A stretch of DNA of 64,000 nucleotides, taken from NCBI GenBank assembly GCA_001599595.1, contig BCHH01000009.1:1788901-1852900 (forward strand). Reading direction: 5' to 3'. The first letter of the stretch is position 1. Each line of letters starts with the position of its first letter. This document shows, piece by piece, positions 48,498-59,234 of the stretch. This stretch comes from Beverwykella pulmonaria (lineage: Eukaryota > Ascomycota > Dothideomycetes > Pleosporales > Melanommataceae). Position numbers and translations under genes: made by a program. The notes below the pieces were generated by a model. That model was not told the DNA's origin. It was given only the letters and a program-made list of their open reading frames with translations, and searched no databases.

Positions 48498-50923
48498 ATG
48501 TCTGAGCTCGATGCTCGGTTTGTCAAGCGAGGAATTTGGTTCGATCAGGCCGAAGGCGGTGCACTCGGGAGAACCATCACTACAGACACAAGAACAGCGA
48601 CCATCTTGATCGCGCTATTGGCAGTGTTCTCGTCCCTGGGTATATGAATTCAGCTAGATGGTTCGGGTTGACGGACGCTATGCTAATCTCAATGCAGCTA
48701 CTACACATCTATGGAATCTCGTTACGTTCCTGCTTCACCAGATACGAGCCGATGGCGACCCACGTGACGGCCTTTTTCGCCAGCAGCAAGCACTGCTGCG
48801 CACCCTACCTCCTCCGAGCACAATAGTAGCCGATTACATCAAATTGTGGTTGTCATGGAGGAAGCGATCAGACAAAGCACTCTCTAGGACTGTGCTCTAT
48901 TGGTTGTTGGCATTGCTATTCACCATCAGCACGATCCTAGCCAGTATCGCTTCGTCCTTTGTGGTCTCCAACAACACAATTAATGCTCTTGTAAGTAACT
49001 CAGGGGGTTACACAGTGCAAGTCCTGCATCGAAGTTAATAAGGTGTCTAAGCCAATGTAAAAGGCTATTTCAAGGCAATCTAGGGGCCTAAAATCATAGA
49101 CATCTTGGACACTTAACAAGTCATGGACAAAATACCCCAACTTTCTACTTTACTCTACTCTAAAGAGCTGTGCTAACTTGTCTTCCGCCTCAAAGGTCGA
49201 TAGCCAATACTGCGGATTTCTCAACGTGCAACCCAACGGAAGTTTCGCAACCTGGAACGCAATTGACGCTGGATATCTGACCAGTATATATCCTCTGACG
49301 CGGCGATTAGTGGACGACTGTTATCTGAACGAAAAATTTGTCCCAGCACTCTGCGACACGCTTGCACGTCCCAGGATAGTCTTCGCCAAAGAGCGTGTTG
49401 CTTGTCCATTCAACTCTTCCATTTGCGTAGGCGACGACAAACCAGCCATCAGCCTCGACTCGGGACTTCTTGATTTGAACGAACAATTTGGTCTCAACCT
49501 TCCACCAAAGGATCGTGTAAAGTTTAGGAAGCGGACTACATGTGCTATCCTACCTTACGAGAACCACACTGCCATTGTCAATGCTACCGACTATCCGCCT
49601 TTTGCAGGCACTCCGTTGCCAGGAGAGCAACTCCGCCTGTACCTATACGGGACAATGATCGGTCAAGACCCAGAACAATGGGCAAATGCCACTTTTTATC
49701 AAAGTTTTCTAAAGGGTAATGTGTCTGAAGACTTCACTCTCCGGTATGTACCCTCATCATCGAGTGTTTCCGTCTCTCTATTGACGATTCACTAACATCA
49801 ACATGCAGCGATATGGTTAAGTACAGCGATGCCACCAGATACCAATACAGTGCCTTCGATCCCTCTCCAGAAATGGACATCGACAACGCCGATATTGTTC
49901 TTAGGTACATTGGCAAAAATCGAGTTCATTATGGCCAGCCAGTTGAAGACCCCGTCTTCTCTGCGCACCAAAAGGTAACGTACAAGAGCTATGGTGTGCA
50001 GGACAACGCAACGATTTACTACCACGACACCCCGGGCACAGTACTCGGATGCACAGAACAAGTAAGCCATTTCCCCCGCTGCGTTCATCTCTCCTCAACT
50101 AACCTTTTCACAGTACCAATTTTGCGCCACCCAACCCGGAAAAGAAGATGCTTGCTCTGTCCTCGGCCCCCTCCCGGACTCCCAAAACCACACGCTCAGC
50201 ACCATTGCCTCACCCCTCCAAAACGGCATCTTTCGCCACGTCATAACGTCGAGTTTCCTCTTCGACATCTCAAACTCGGATTCCCTCCTCGCCTCGGCTC
50301 TCATCCGCACCGCAGGCCTAATCCGCGAGGGTCTCCCCTCCGACCAATGGATCTCTGAAGTCGTAGGCTGGGAATCACAAGTCTGGGCGGGACTGCAAAT
50401 CCTAATCCCAGACTACGCCATCGGCGCCAAAAGCCGTGACCCAGACGCAGACTTCTACGTCGAGTATCCCCAAACATCCGCGGAGAAAGCGTTGTGTGGC
50501 ATGCAGAAGATGCCCAAGGCAGGCGGATTCGTAAACATTAATGTTTTTGGGCTGGCGTTTATACTTACATTTGCACTGTTAGTTACCATAGCAGATATTG
50601 CAATTCTCAAGTTCTTTATCTATTTGAGTCGGTTTCGAAGCGCACTTGCGCCAAGGATTGATAGGTGGATCCAGGATGGCGTGCTGCAGCTCCAGCGCCG
50701 GGCGTATGAGGCGCAGGGAGAGTCGAATTGGGTTAGATTGGATAAGGAGATCCCGGTTACGATGGATAGGGAATTGTTGGTGGATTTGCTGGTTGATTTG
50801 AGACCGAAGGGAAGAAGAGGTGGGGTGGAGAGGATGGCGACCGCAGACTCAGAGGCGACGGTTACAGGGAAGGAGCAAGGGGGATTCAAAGAGAAGGATA
50901 GAGAGGTTCCAGAGACTCGATGA
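48498..50923 (+). CDS. unrecognised fungal multi-pass membrane protein, 681 residues
   Basis: Five exons: 48498-48639, 48698-48990, 49196-49743, 49809-50061 and 50114-50923, joining in frame. The start MSELDARFVKRGIWFD and the first helix (ATILIALLAVFSSLATTHLW) are followed by WRKRSDKALS and a second helix (TVLYWLLALLFTISTILASI). A large extracellular or lumenal part (about 145-590) has many Asn-X-Ser/Thr sites and paired cysteines, and contains no fold I can name. The C-terminal helix (INVFGLAFILTFALLVTIAD) precedes a charged cytoplasmic tail of about 90 residues. This is the layout of a common Pezizomycotina family annotated only as hypothetical. Function unknown. The first exon is confirmed because its splice restores the conserved TTHLWNLVTFLLHQ. 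Confidence 0.8.
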
Positions 50924-51514
50924 GGAGTCAGATGTGTGGCCGTAGAGAACTTTTTTTTATCTATTGCTGCCAATATGCTCGTCTGAATGCCTTCGCACTC
51001 GCTCTCAACTGCTACTATGACTAGAGACTCGCACTTGTTATTTAATTTTCCTCCTCTCTGTCTCATGAACTTTTCTTCTCTGACCTCCACTAACTCCAGA
51101 CCCCCTGCACTTCTCACATTATTTTTCCAGGCTCTGCTATGATCTTATGCAGTTGACGTCTAAGTACTCTGATCTGCGTACAGCCGCTGGCAAGAATTTC
51201 CAATTTAATACCCACTGGAGTGACGCCTGTGAGAGCTTCTTACACCCAAAAGGTCAGGTGATGAAGTTCTCTCCTGAAACCCCCCTGCTTAGGTCAATAG
51301 AGAGGATACGGTCCTGGAACTTGATACATGTATGGTCGCTGATCAGAGCACTGAACGTCACCCACTGTAGCGCTACTGATGCGCTTTAACAACCAGGATA
51401 CGAGCCCTCATCGTCGCTGTCGTGATGAAGAGACTCATTAAAAGTGTAATTGTCTGTGGATGTTTTGCCGTTGACCATTGCCATCACAAGCCGGGTATCT
51501 TCTCCCCAACTACC
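50924..51514. other. intergenic, 0.6 kb, convergent
   Basis: 3' flanks of the membrane-protein and phosphoesterase genes. No gene seen. Confidence 0.5.
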
Positions 51515-52459
51515 TCAAATCACAGCGATCTTCTCTTCCCACCTCTCCCTCTTCCCATCCCCCCACACCATCGCAGCATTAACCAGCGTCGTACTCCCCA
51601 CCTTCCTCCTCCTTGTCACCCACTCCCACACCACCACAACCGCCATAACAAACACACTCCCCACCCCCCTCTCCCCTCTAACGACCGCACTGTAAACCCG
51701 CTGCACAAAATCCCAATGCACATCCTCCCGGCCCCTCCCTTCATGGATATGTCCGCATACAAACAACCTCGGTTTCACCCTGTCCAGTTCTATATTGAGA
51801 AACGCGCAGCCCTTCCCCCGCAAATCCAGATATCCTTTCGGTGGCCCGTGCGTGATTAGAATGTCTGTGTCCGGTGGTACGGTGTTTGTCCATACATCTC
51901 GAATTGGAGGGTATTGGAATGCCCAGTTTCCGTACTGCGGCGTCGTCGGTGCACCAAATACCTTGACCTCCCTTCCACGGATGGAGAGCGTGACAGATGT
52001 GTTGCAGAGGTAGATGACAGAGCCCCAGTCCAGATCTGCGGCCGGACGAGTAGATGTAAAAGAAGGAGAGCGGGACACGAAGGAGGTGTCGAGGAGAAGG
52101 TCATGATTGCCCGCAATGACAATTTTGTGCGTGTGCGGGAGGGTGTTGAGCCACGTGATTTGCGCCTGCAACTCCTCGAACGTGCCGGAGTTCGTCATAT
52201 CCCCCGCGTGCAGTAAGACATCGCCATCGGGAACGTCTGACGGCGTCATATTGTGCGTGTCCGAAATACAAACAATTTTTACCGGAGAATGAATCACGGA
52301 AGGTGGCGTAGGCGTAATCCTGGACCGGTCCATGCTGTAAAGGTAGTGCGCGAGGAACAAAGTCGGATTCCATCTAAACCGTTCCCAAGCCGTTGGCGGT
52401 GGTGGGTAGAACAAATTCCCGCTCTTCGAATCGAGTACAGTGGCGGAGATAATCGGCAT
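51515..52459 (-). CDS. metallophosphoesterase, MPPED/calcineurin-like
   Basis: Intronless, 314 residues. The binuclear-metal motifs appear in order: CISDTHN (Asp67, His69), LHAGDMTN (Asp87), AGNHD (Asn118, His119), then ITHGPPKGYLD and VCGHIHEGRG. This is the class III phosphoesterase fold; the GPPKGYLD and FGAP(T)TPQYG signatures match the MPPED1/2-like group, whose members hydrolyse cyclic nucleotides or related phosphodiesters. The substrate is not inferable here. A C-terminal hydrophobic stretch (GSVFVMAVVVVWEWV) followed by RRRK is unusual for the group and suggests tail anchoring or a membrane association. It is convergent with the membrane-protein gene. Confidence 0.85.
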   Translation of the reverse strand: MPIISATVLDSKSGNLFYPPPPTAWERFRWNPTLFLAHYLYSMDRSRITPTPPSVIHSPVKIVCISDTHNMTPSDVPDGDVLLHAGDMTNSGTFEELQAQITWLNTLPHTHKIVIAGNHDLLLDTSFVSRSPSFTSTRPAADLDWGSVIYLCNTSVTLSIRGREVKVFGAPTTPQYGNWAFQYPPIRDVWTNTVPPDTDILITHGPPKGYLDLRGKGCAFLNIELDRVKPRLFVCGHIHEGRGREDVHWDFVQRVYSAVVRGERGVGSVFVMAVVVVWEWVTRRRKVGSTTLVNAAMVWGDGKRERWEEKIAVI

Positions 52460-52933
52460 TTTGAACGAGCGTGAAGGTCAACTGCGGTCGAGATGGAGTC
52501 TTTTCGCTCGCACAGTTGAGAAGTCAATGGGCGTTGGCGTTGGCGGTGAAGAGAATGAGAGACGATTCATATTTACTGAGGAAACGGACTTTGGCCAGGT
52601 GGCGTTGAGAGCATGTTCGTTGCATGACGTGTCCTGTCTGAATTCAAGTCAAGCGTGAGTGTGTAGGCAGCACCTCATTTTGGATATCGTAGAGGAATCA
52701 TAGTGTGGAAATGAGTGTGGAACGTCGCTGCCTGGGTGAGGTTTTAGCTCCGCGCTAGAGGAACTGACAGACACAACAGTACTTCCAAGCACACACCTAG
52801 GTATCAGACGTTGAACACACAGAATGGAAAGAATCGCAGTGCTATTTATCAGTGTACAACATGAATCTAATTTACAAGCGAACCAGATGACGCCAGAGAA
52901 TTTCTTTTGTCTCAATAGCCCAAATATCACAAC
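52460..52933. other. intergenic, 0.5 kb
   Basis: Upstream of the phosphoesterase gene and downstream of FOX2, both on the minus strand. No gene seen. Confidence 0.5.
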
Positions 52934-55900
52934 CTACAACTTGCTCGCACCGCCCAACAGCTCCGCGCCAGCCCCCGAAATACACAGCTTGCCAGTCTCA
53001 ACAACGGTTGTCTGGAACACCACTGTGTTGGCCACTTTCCACATCTCCGTCTTAAGCGTCTGTCCAGGGAGGACGGTGCCTGCAAACCGGACTTTGATGT
53101 TCTTGTATGGGCCATATGTCTGCAGCACGTGTTTTCCGGAGATGCCGAAGAAGCATAGGCCATGCAGGATGGGTACCTTGAAGCCGCCGACCTTGGAGAA
53201 AGCGGGGTCGATGTGAAGTGGGTTGCGGTCGCCAGACAGACGGTAGATTGCGGCCTGCTCCTCGGTCGTCTTCTCCTCAACGGTAGTGTCCGGGGCGCGC
53301 TGCGGTGGCTTGTGGATGGCGGTGGAGGCACCACGATTGCCCCCCTTCTTGGGGCCGCCGAAGCCGCCTGAGCCGCGGATGAAAACGGTCGATTCGTTGT
53401 AGAAGATGTCCTCGCCCGTGTTTGCGTCTTTGGTGGTAGTGCCGGTCACGACAACACCGGCGGCGCCCTTATCCACAACCTCGATGAGCTTGGGGTACGA
53501 GATGAGCTTGGCCTCCGTGGGGACGGGGAATTTCCGGATTTCAAGGAATTGCTCGCCGTGTAGGAGCATCATAGGCGAGAAGTTGGGAACAATGTCGTCG
53601 AAAGAGAAGGGAGCGACTGCGTTGAAGGGGGGAATGACACCGAATGTGGGAAGAACCTGGAACTGTTCGTGGTTCTCGAAGACCAGAGGTAGGTCGGTAC
53701 GCTTCGCGCCCACTCCAAGATCTGCAAACTGTTAGCGGCCTGTTCTTTGATATAATAAATAAATCTGTTGAACGTACTGTAAAGGATGACATCCCTCTCC
53801 GTGTATTCGAAAGGTGTTCCCTCGGCCTTTGCGGCCTTAGCGGTCTCAATAGCGCTTAGGTAGTCGCCCTTGGCACTCTTTTCTTTCTTGCTCTTGTTTT
53901 CCCGATTCGCCATGATGCTCTTCAATCCGCTTGCGTTATCGAAAGGATGGTCGGCGCGGCCATCGTCAAAGTCATTGATCTTCGCCCACTGCTCATACAC
54001 GGCCTCGGGAGTAAGCTTGACGTCGACGGGGAACCCGTGACCGCCGGTTCGCTGCCATCTGGTTTGAGCGTACCAACCCATGCCACACTCGTACAGGCCA
54101 CCAGTCGGCTCCGGCGCCTTGTCGGAGCAGAGCAGGACAACGAGAGGCGCAACGTAATCGGGCTTAAGCGCCTGGACCATCTCCTCAGGCATGATGGTAG
54201 CTGTGAGCTGGGTACCGGCGTTGGGTGCAATGGTGTTCACGAAAATATTGTACTTCTTGCCCTCGAGCGCGAGGGACTTGGAGAAGCCAAGAATACCCGT
54301 CTTTGCAGAAGCGTAGTTAGCCTGTCCAAAGTTGCCATAGATACCGCTGGTAGAGGTGGTGTTGATGATACGGCCATACTTCTGCTTCAAGAAATAGGGC
54401 CAAGCAGCCTTGGTGCAGGCGTATGTGCCGTTGAGGTGGACCTGGTGGATGATGTCCCACTGCTCATCAGTCATGTTCGTGAAGGCCTTGTCGCGGAGAA
54501 TTCCGGCGTTGTTGATGAGCACATCAATGCGGCCGTATGCGTCAATGGCGCCCTTGATGACTGCCGCGCCATCGACAACGTTGGCCTTGTTTCCTACGGC
54601 CTGTCCACCCAGCTTTTGGATCTCTTGCACAACCGTATCGGGGTTCACGAGATCGTTGACAACGATCTTGGCGCCCAGCTTGGAAAACTGGAGAGCATAT
54701 GCGCGGCCCAGTCTGCCCAATGTTAGCCGGAATGTGACACGGAGCAAAATGTGGGATAACTCACCCAGCTCCACCGCCCGTGATGAGCACGACTTTGTCC
54801 TTGAAGTCGAGCTTCTCACCAGGGTTGTTCGGCGGTAGTTGGCCGGCGGCCTCGAGGATCTCCATCGCATTCGCAGGGCCCTCGGGGTGCTCAGCTTCCT
54901 TGAAGTTGATGACGTCGTTCCACTTGAGGGCGATAGCACCTGGCGTGAGGGTGTCATCGGGCTTCAGAAGAGCGCCTTTGGCGCGCTCCCACCTCAGCTT
55001 GGCGATGTGGCCGCCGCCGACCTCGTATATGGAGTTGGTGGTGGTGGAGGACTTGTGGGTAAGGACCGCCACGAGCGGCACGATCCATTCCGGGCCCAGG
55101 CTCGCGAGGGCATCTGGGGGCATGACGGTCTCGGTCATGCGGCTGGCGGCAATGGGGGCGATGACATTGCAGAGGATGTTGTATTTCAAACCCTCCTTGG
55201 CAAGCGTTTCTGTGAAGCCCACGAGGGCGAGTTTGGCCGCTGTGGTGCTGTTAGCGATGGCTTGGGTATAAGCATAGGAACTGGGTGCGTACCCGAATAG
55301 TTGCACTGGCCGAAGGATCCAAACAGACCAGCGGCGGACGCGGTGCTAATCAGTCGTCCGTACTTCTGTTTCCGGAAGTAGGGCCATGCGGCGCGAGCAC
55401 ACTTGTACGCTCCCCGGACGTGGACGGTCATGATCAAGTCCCAGTCCTGCTGCTTCATGTTCTTGAAGCTGATGTCCCGTAGAATGCCCGCATTGTTGAT
55501 CAGCACGTCGATGCGCCCAAAGTTGTCAATGGCCGTCTTGATGATGTTCTCTCCATTGTCGACCGAGTCGTAGTTGGCAACCGCCTTGCCGCCTGCCGAG
55601 CGGATCTCGTCGACGACCTTGTCTGCGGCCTATGCTACGAGGTTAGCGAAAGCTGGCGTGTGGGCAAAGTGATCGTAGTGTGCCTCCGGGTGCGTCTTGG
55701 GCCGTCGTGTGGGGCCGCTGTCGAAACTTGACGGCGGTGACAGACGACAGCAACGCAAGCTCACACCTCGACCGGAGGACGGTAGATGGGGAATAGACGC
55801 ACCTGCGAGCCTGCGCCCTCACCCTTGAAGCTCCCACCGAGGTCGTTGACGACGACATTCGCGCCGCGACTGCCAAAGAAGACGGCATATGCGCGGCCCA

Positions 55901-55964
55901 GGCCACCGCCAGCCCCCGTCACGACGACTGTCTGGCCATCGTACCGCAGCTCCTGAACAGCCAT
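52934..55964 (-). CDS. FOX2: peroxisomal multifunctional beta-oxidation enzyme (hydratase-dehydrogenase)
   Basis: Five exons: 55964-55803, 55629-55293, 55239-54765, 54712-53778 and 53721-52934. They give 898 residues, the usual length of fungal Fox2. It carries out the second and third steps of peroxisomal beta-oxidation: hydration of enoyl-CoA to (3R)-hydroxyacyl-CoA and its dehydrogenation. Two short-chain dehydrogenase modules come first: [12 protein letters not shown] near residue 16 with catalytic NYSAAK, and ITGGGAGLGRAYA near 320 with NYASAK. A MaoC/hydratase-2 module follows with [14 protein letters not shown] (Asp801 and His806 catalytic). The protein ends in SKL, a peroxisomal PTS1 signal. 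All introns are GT...AG (52-173 bases). An upstream CCTCGG motif suggests fatty-acid induction. Confidence 0.96.
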
Positions 55965-56857
55965 GATGTGCGTTGGGAAGCTTCGAAGCGCGAGATAGAG
56001 AGCTCTCTAGGTAGATGGGTTGCTGGATACGTGGAGGTATGCAACGAGGACTCGGCACTTGTCCGCAGCGAACTCTGGGTTTCCAAGCCAGAAGTCAAGA
56101 AGTGCGAGGTTGAGATGAGAGAGAGAGAAAGAGGAGAAATGGAGGAGTGAATGCTAGAAAAGAGCAGACACGGAGGGCGAGAGTCGTTGTTTTGCCTGTC
56201 TCGTGAAAGGACCGACCTCGTTCCGTCGGTCTCGATGACGAATGTTGCCGAGGTCCATCCATCGTTCGCGTCCTCCAGCGCCGCCGAATTGTGGGGAAAC
56301 ACGTGACGCCGCTTTTTTCACATGTCGGACCCTGGAAAGCTGGCGCGCCTTCTCTCTGATCAGATGCCAAATTCGGTGGTCAGACGATGCGACTATCCGG
56401 GACTCCCGCGAGAAGACCGAGTATCAGAAGCGTCACACCAGCTTTCAGCTTTCGCCATGATCAAGTTGTTGGCTTGCGGCTCTGGAGCGCCTGCCACAGC
56501 TGCAGATTGTGGGGCTCAGCATTACCGGCTGGCTCCCGAGTCGCTCCACACTTCAATTCCACAGCGCGCCAAGGCCTAGACGTCGCAGGGCACAGCTCAT
56601 CTTCACCTTGCATTCTGGAGCCATTGTGTACACGAGAGACCTCTTTCCTTTCCAAGCCTGCCAATGATGGAACGACTGCGCGAGATAACCGCCAAGTCGG
56701 TTACTGCTGTGAAGAGCTAGGAATGGGAGGGAGAGAAACACGGATGCGAGGCGGCCTGGCTAGCACAGAAGAGTAACGAAACGATTGTCGACCACGACCA
56801 CGTCCGTTGTTCTGATCCAGCAGACATTACACGTCTTCCCACTGCTCCACACCTCCC
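55965..56857. other. FOX2 upstream region, 0.9 kb
   Basis: Promoter side of FOX2 and 3' flank of the short-chain dehydrogenase gene. Holds the CCTCGG motif listed separately. Short open frames here are not accepted. Confidence 0.5.
56248..56253 (-). promoter_or_regulatory. CCTCGG fatty-acid response motif (FarA/FarB type)
   Basis: On the FOX2 coding strand the sequence reads CCTCGG about 285 bases before the start codon. This is the core bound by the fatty-acid-responsive zinc-cluster factors FarA/FarB in aspergilli upstream of beta-oxidation genes. A single hexamer could occur by chance, so this is a match plus context. Confidence 0.4.
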
Positions 56858-57571
56858 TCACCACGGCACCTGCCCCCCATCAAACCTGTAAAACCTCCCG
56901 CTATCCTCCCTCCTCAGCCCCTTCACCACCTCCAACATGCCCCCAACACTAATCTCCGGCTCCACCATCGCGCCCTTCCCTCCCATGCGCGTCTTCACCC
57001 ACCCCGGATCCATACAGATCACAACGACATGGCTCCTCTTCAGGTCCCGCGCCTGATGCAGCGTCAACATGTTCTGCGCCGCCTTGCTGATCGAATACGT
57101 GCAGCACTTGGGCACATCCGTCGCCACCGTCATGGAAGCCAGCCCGCTCGAGAGATTCATCACCACCGCGCCGCGCGCAAGATACTGCCGTAGCGTCTCG
57201 ACAATCTTTGCCGGTCCGAGCACATTCGTGTCCATGTGACTCTTCAACGAAGCCGGATCGATCGAAAGCGAAGTATCTGCGGAGCTCGCATTGATGCCGG
57301 CCACATTGAACAAATAGTTCAGGTTCTCCCCGGTTTTGGACAAGATCTCCGCCACGCGGAACTCGAGACTGGATATGGAGTCGGTCGACGAAACGTCGCA
57401 TTCGATCACGTGCACGTTTTTCCGCTCCTTGGCCACGGCTTTGAGGTCGGCCATGTCGCTTTTCCGGGAGCGCACCGCGGCAATGATGTTGTTGGATGGG
57501 CTGGACGAGAGTTGGCGCACGAATTCGAGGCCGATGCCGCGGTTGGCACCGGTGAGGAAGTAGGTTGGCAT
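56858..57571 (-). CDS. short-chain dehydrogenase/reductase, C-factor-like
   Basis: Intronless, 237 residues from the ATG at 57571. An open frame extends upstream to 57745, but the Rossmann start MPTYFLTGANRGIGLEFVR fixes this start. The cofactor motif TGANRGIG is at 7-14, NVAG at 89-92, and the catalytic Ser (VVMNLSSG, Ser141 or Ser142), Tyr159 and Lys163 (YSISK) are present. NAD(P)-dependent oxidoreductase of the small classical SDR group (carbonyl-reductase/C-factor type), likely cytosolic. Substrate unknown. No PTS1 although it neighbours FOX2, and the gap of nearly 0.9 kb argues against a shared function. Confidence 0.88.
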   Translation of the reverse strand: MPTYFLTGANRGIGLEFVRQLSSSPSNNIIAAVRSRKSDMADLKAVAKERKNVHVIECDVSSTDSISSLEFRVAEILSKTGENLNYLFNVAGINASSADTSLSIDPASLKSHMDTNVLGPAKIVETLRQYLARGAVVMNLSSGLASMTVATDVPKCCTYSISKAAQNMLTLHQARDLKRSHVVVICMDPGWVKTRMGGKGAMVEPEISVGGMLEVVKGLRREDSGRFYRFDGGQVPW

Positions 57572-59234
57572 GTTGACCGTGTGATGATGTATGGCGATAT
57601 TGGTCTCGAATTCGAAAATGCGATCTTGAAGAGGTAGGTCACAATGTTTCGTTTCAAGTCTGTCAGTCCCAAAAAATAAAAAGCGATTCTCAGACTTAAG
57701 ACATGCCTCTATTCCCAGGGCTTCCCGCTCTCGCTCTTTATACATTGCCTTTCAACCATCTTCATCGTGATATGAAACCGGATAATGGTGCTGAAGTAGG
57801 TGTTCGCATGATGGTGAATGATCTGCAGCCCAGTCGGTAGGTGCGGTTCATGCGAGGCATTCTTTCTCTCTCCAATGGTCCGCCAGCCTTATGCGTGGCA
57901 GCTGTGCCTGTTTCACGTCAGAACAGATTCGTGGCATGTTACTCGTAATTGTTTGCACGAGGGATTGCGTGACTGACACGGCGCTAAGAGAGACACGGAG
58001 AGGTGAATGCGTGTGTCACGTGAGTCGTGTTTCAGTCCGCTTCGCTTCGGGAAAAGGTCATGTACAATGCCGATCGTAGCCAGGAATTACTATGTGTTCT
58101 TGGGAGGCATATCTATCCTGACCATTCTTCCAGTGACGAGTCCTTGGATAAACTTCGATTATCTGTCATTGACGACACAATCACCATGTACACATATTGC
58201 AAATTTCAAAATTGGCATATGAACTCTCACTAAGTCAAACTTAACAGCAACGTAAGCATGCTCATTATATTCAAAATGCTAGTATAGACCCGGGCGTGGA
58301 GTTGAAGATGCTGAAATTCCACCATCGCTTCACTTTGCTGTCCACATCTTCGCTCCCTCTTCATTTATGGATACGTCTATAATGACCGGTGTTAACGCCT
58401 TCAGACCTTGGGCTTCAAAAGAAAGCCTTTCGCGCTTCTTCCCATCACTCAATATGCACGCTCCTCAACTGCAACCCCACCCCCCTTCCCTTTTCCATTC
58501 AATTACTCCTGGCACTAAGACCCACACTATCTACCCACAACAGTCCAACATATCTAACAATGTGGCAACCAACCCAACTGGCACCCACGAGCGCGAAATC
58601 CCTAGTATGGTCTCGCATTTCTTTCTCACCGCATCCGAATTCCTGCTTCATTTCTCTCTCCTTTGCCGTTGGCACCTCACTCCCGTCTGCAAGCGTCTCA
58701 GCTAGGAGTAGACCCCCTGGCTACTCCCTCCGCTGGGCTCACACGACGTCCATCACATCACGTCCTGCCTCTCCTCATATGATGGCAGCGAAGTAAGCGT
58801 TAGAGGTCATCCGTTCCACTTTTTTTTGGCGAAACGTACAGCTCCTCACAGCACCAGGTCAGCCCGCAAGCTTTCGTCGTCTTCCCGTACATCAATCGTG
58901 ACATCACGCACGATGAGAAGTTTTTACGGCACTGGCACTACCATGTCGTACTCCCTATGTTTGGCGTTGTGTGGAAGGTGTCCGGACGCGGTGGACCTGA
59001 GCGGGATGGTCCCTGCTAATGTAATCGAGGCGTTCGTCTGCTTCCGACGAGGCTTAAGTAGCGAATCTTCAAATTATAGTTCTATGAATGGCCAACTTGT
59101 CACTTGATGTAGAAGATACCCGAAACTTCACCGCAATAAATTAGAAATGTATATTTACACTGATCCCTAGCCCATTCTATATAATAGAGATATTAAGAAT
59201 AAGGTATAGTAAGTAATATAGACGCTCTAAGATG
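57572..59234. other. intergenic, 1.7 kb
   Basis: No gene supported. The right part is AT-rich and is the 3' flank of the NLR WD40 half. Short open frames carry no domains. Confidence 0.5.

Noticed and set aside
53947..54726. 259-codon plus-strand frame
   Set aside because: It is antisense to FOX2 exon 4, whose reading frame and domain are certain.
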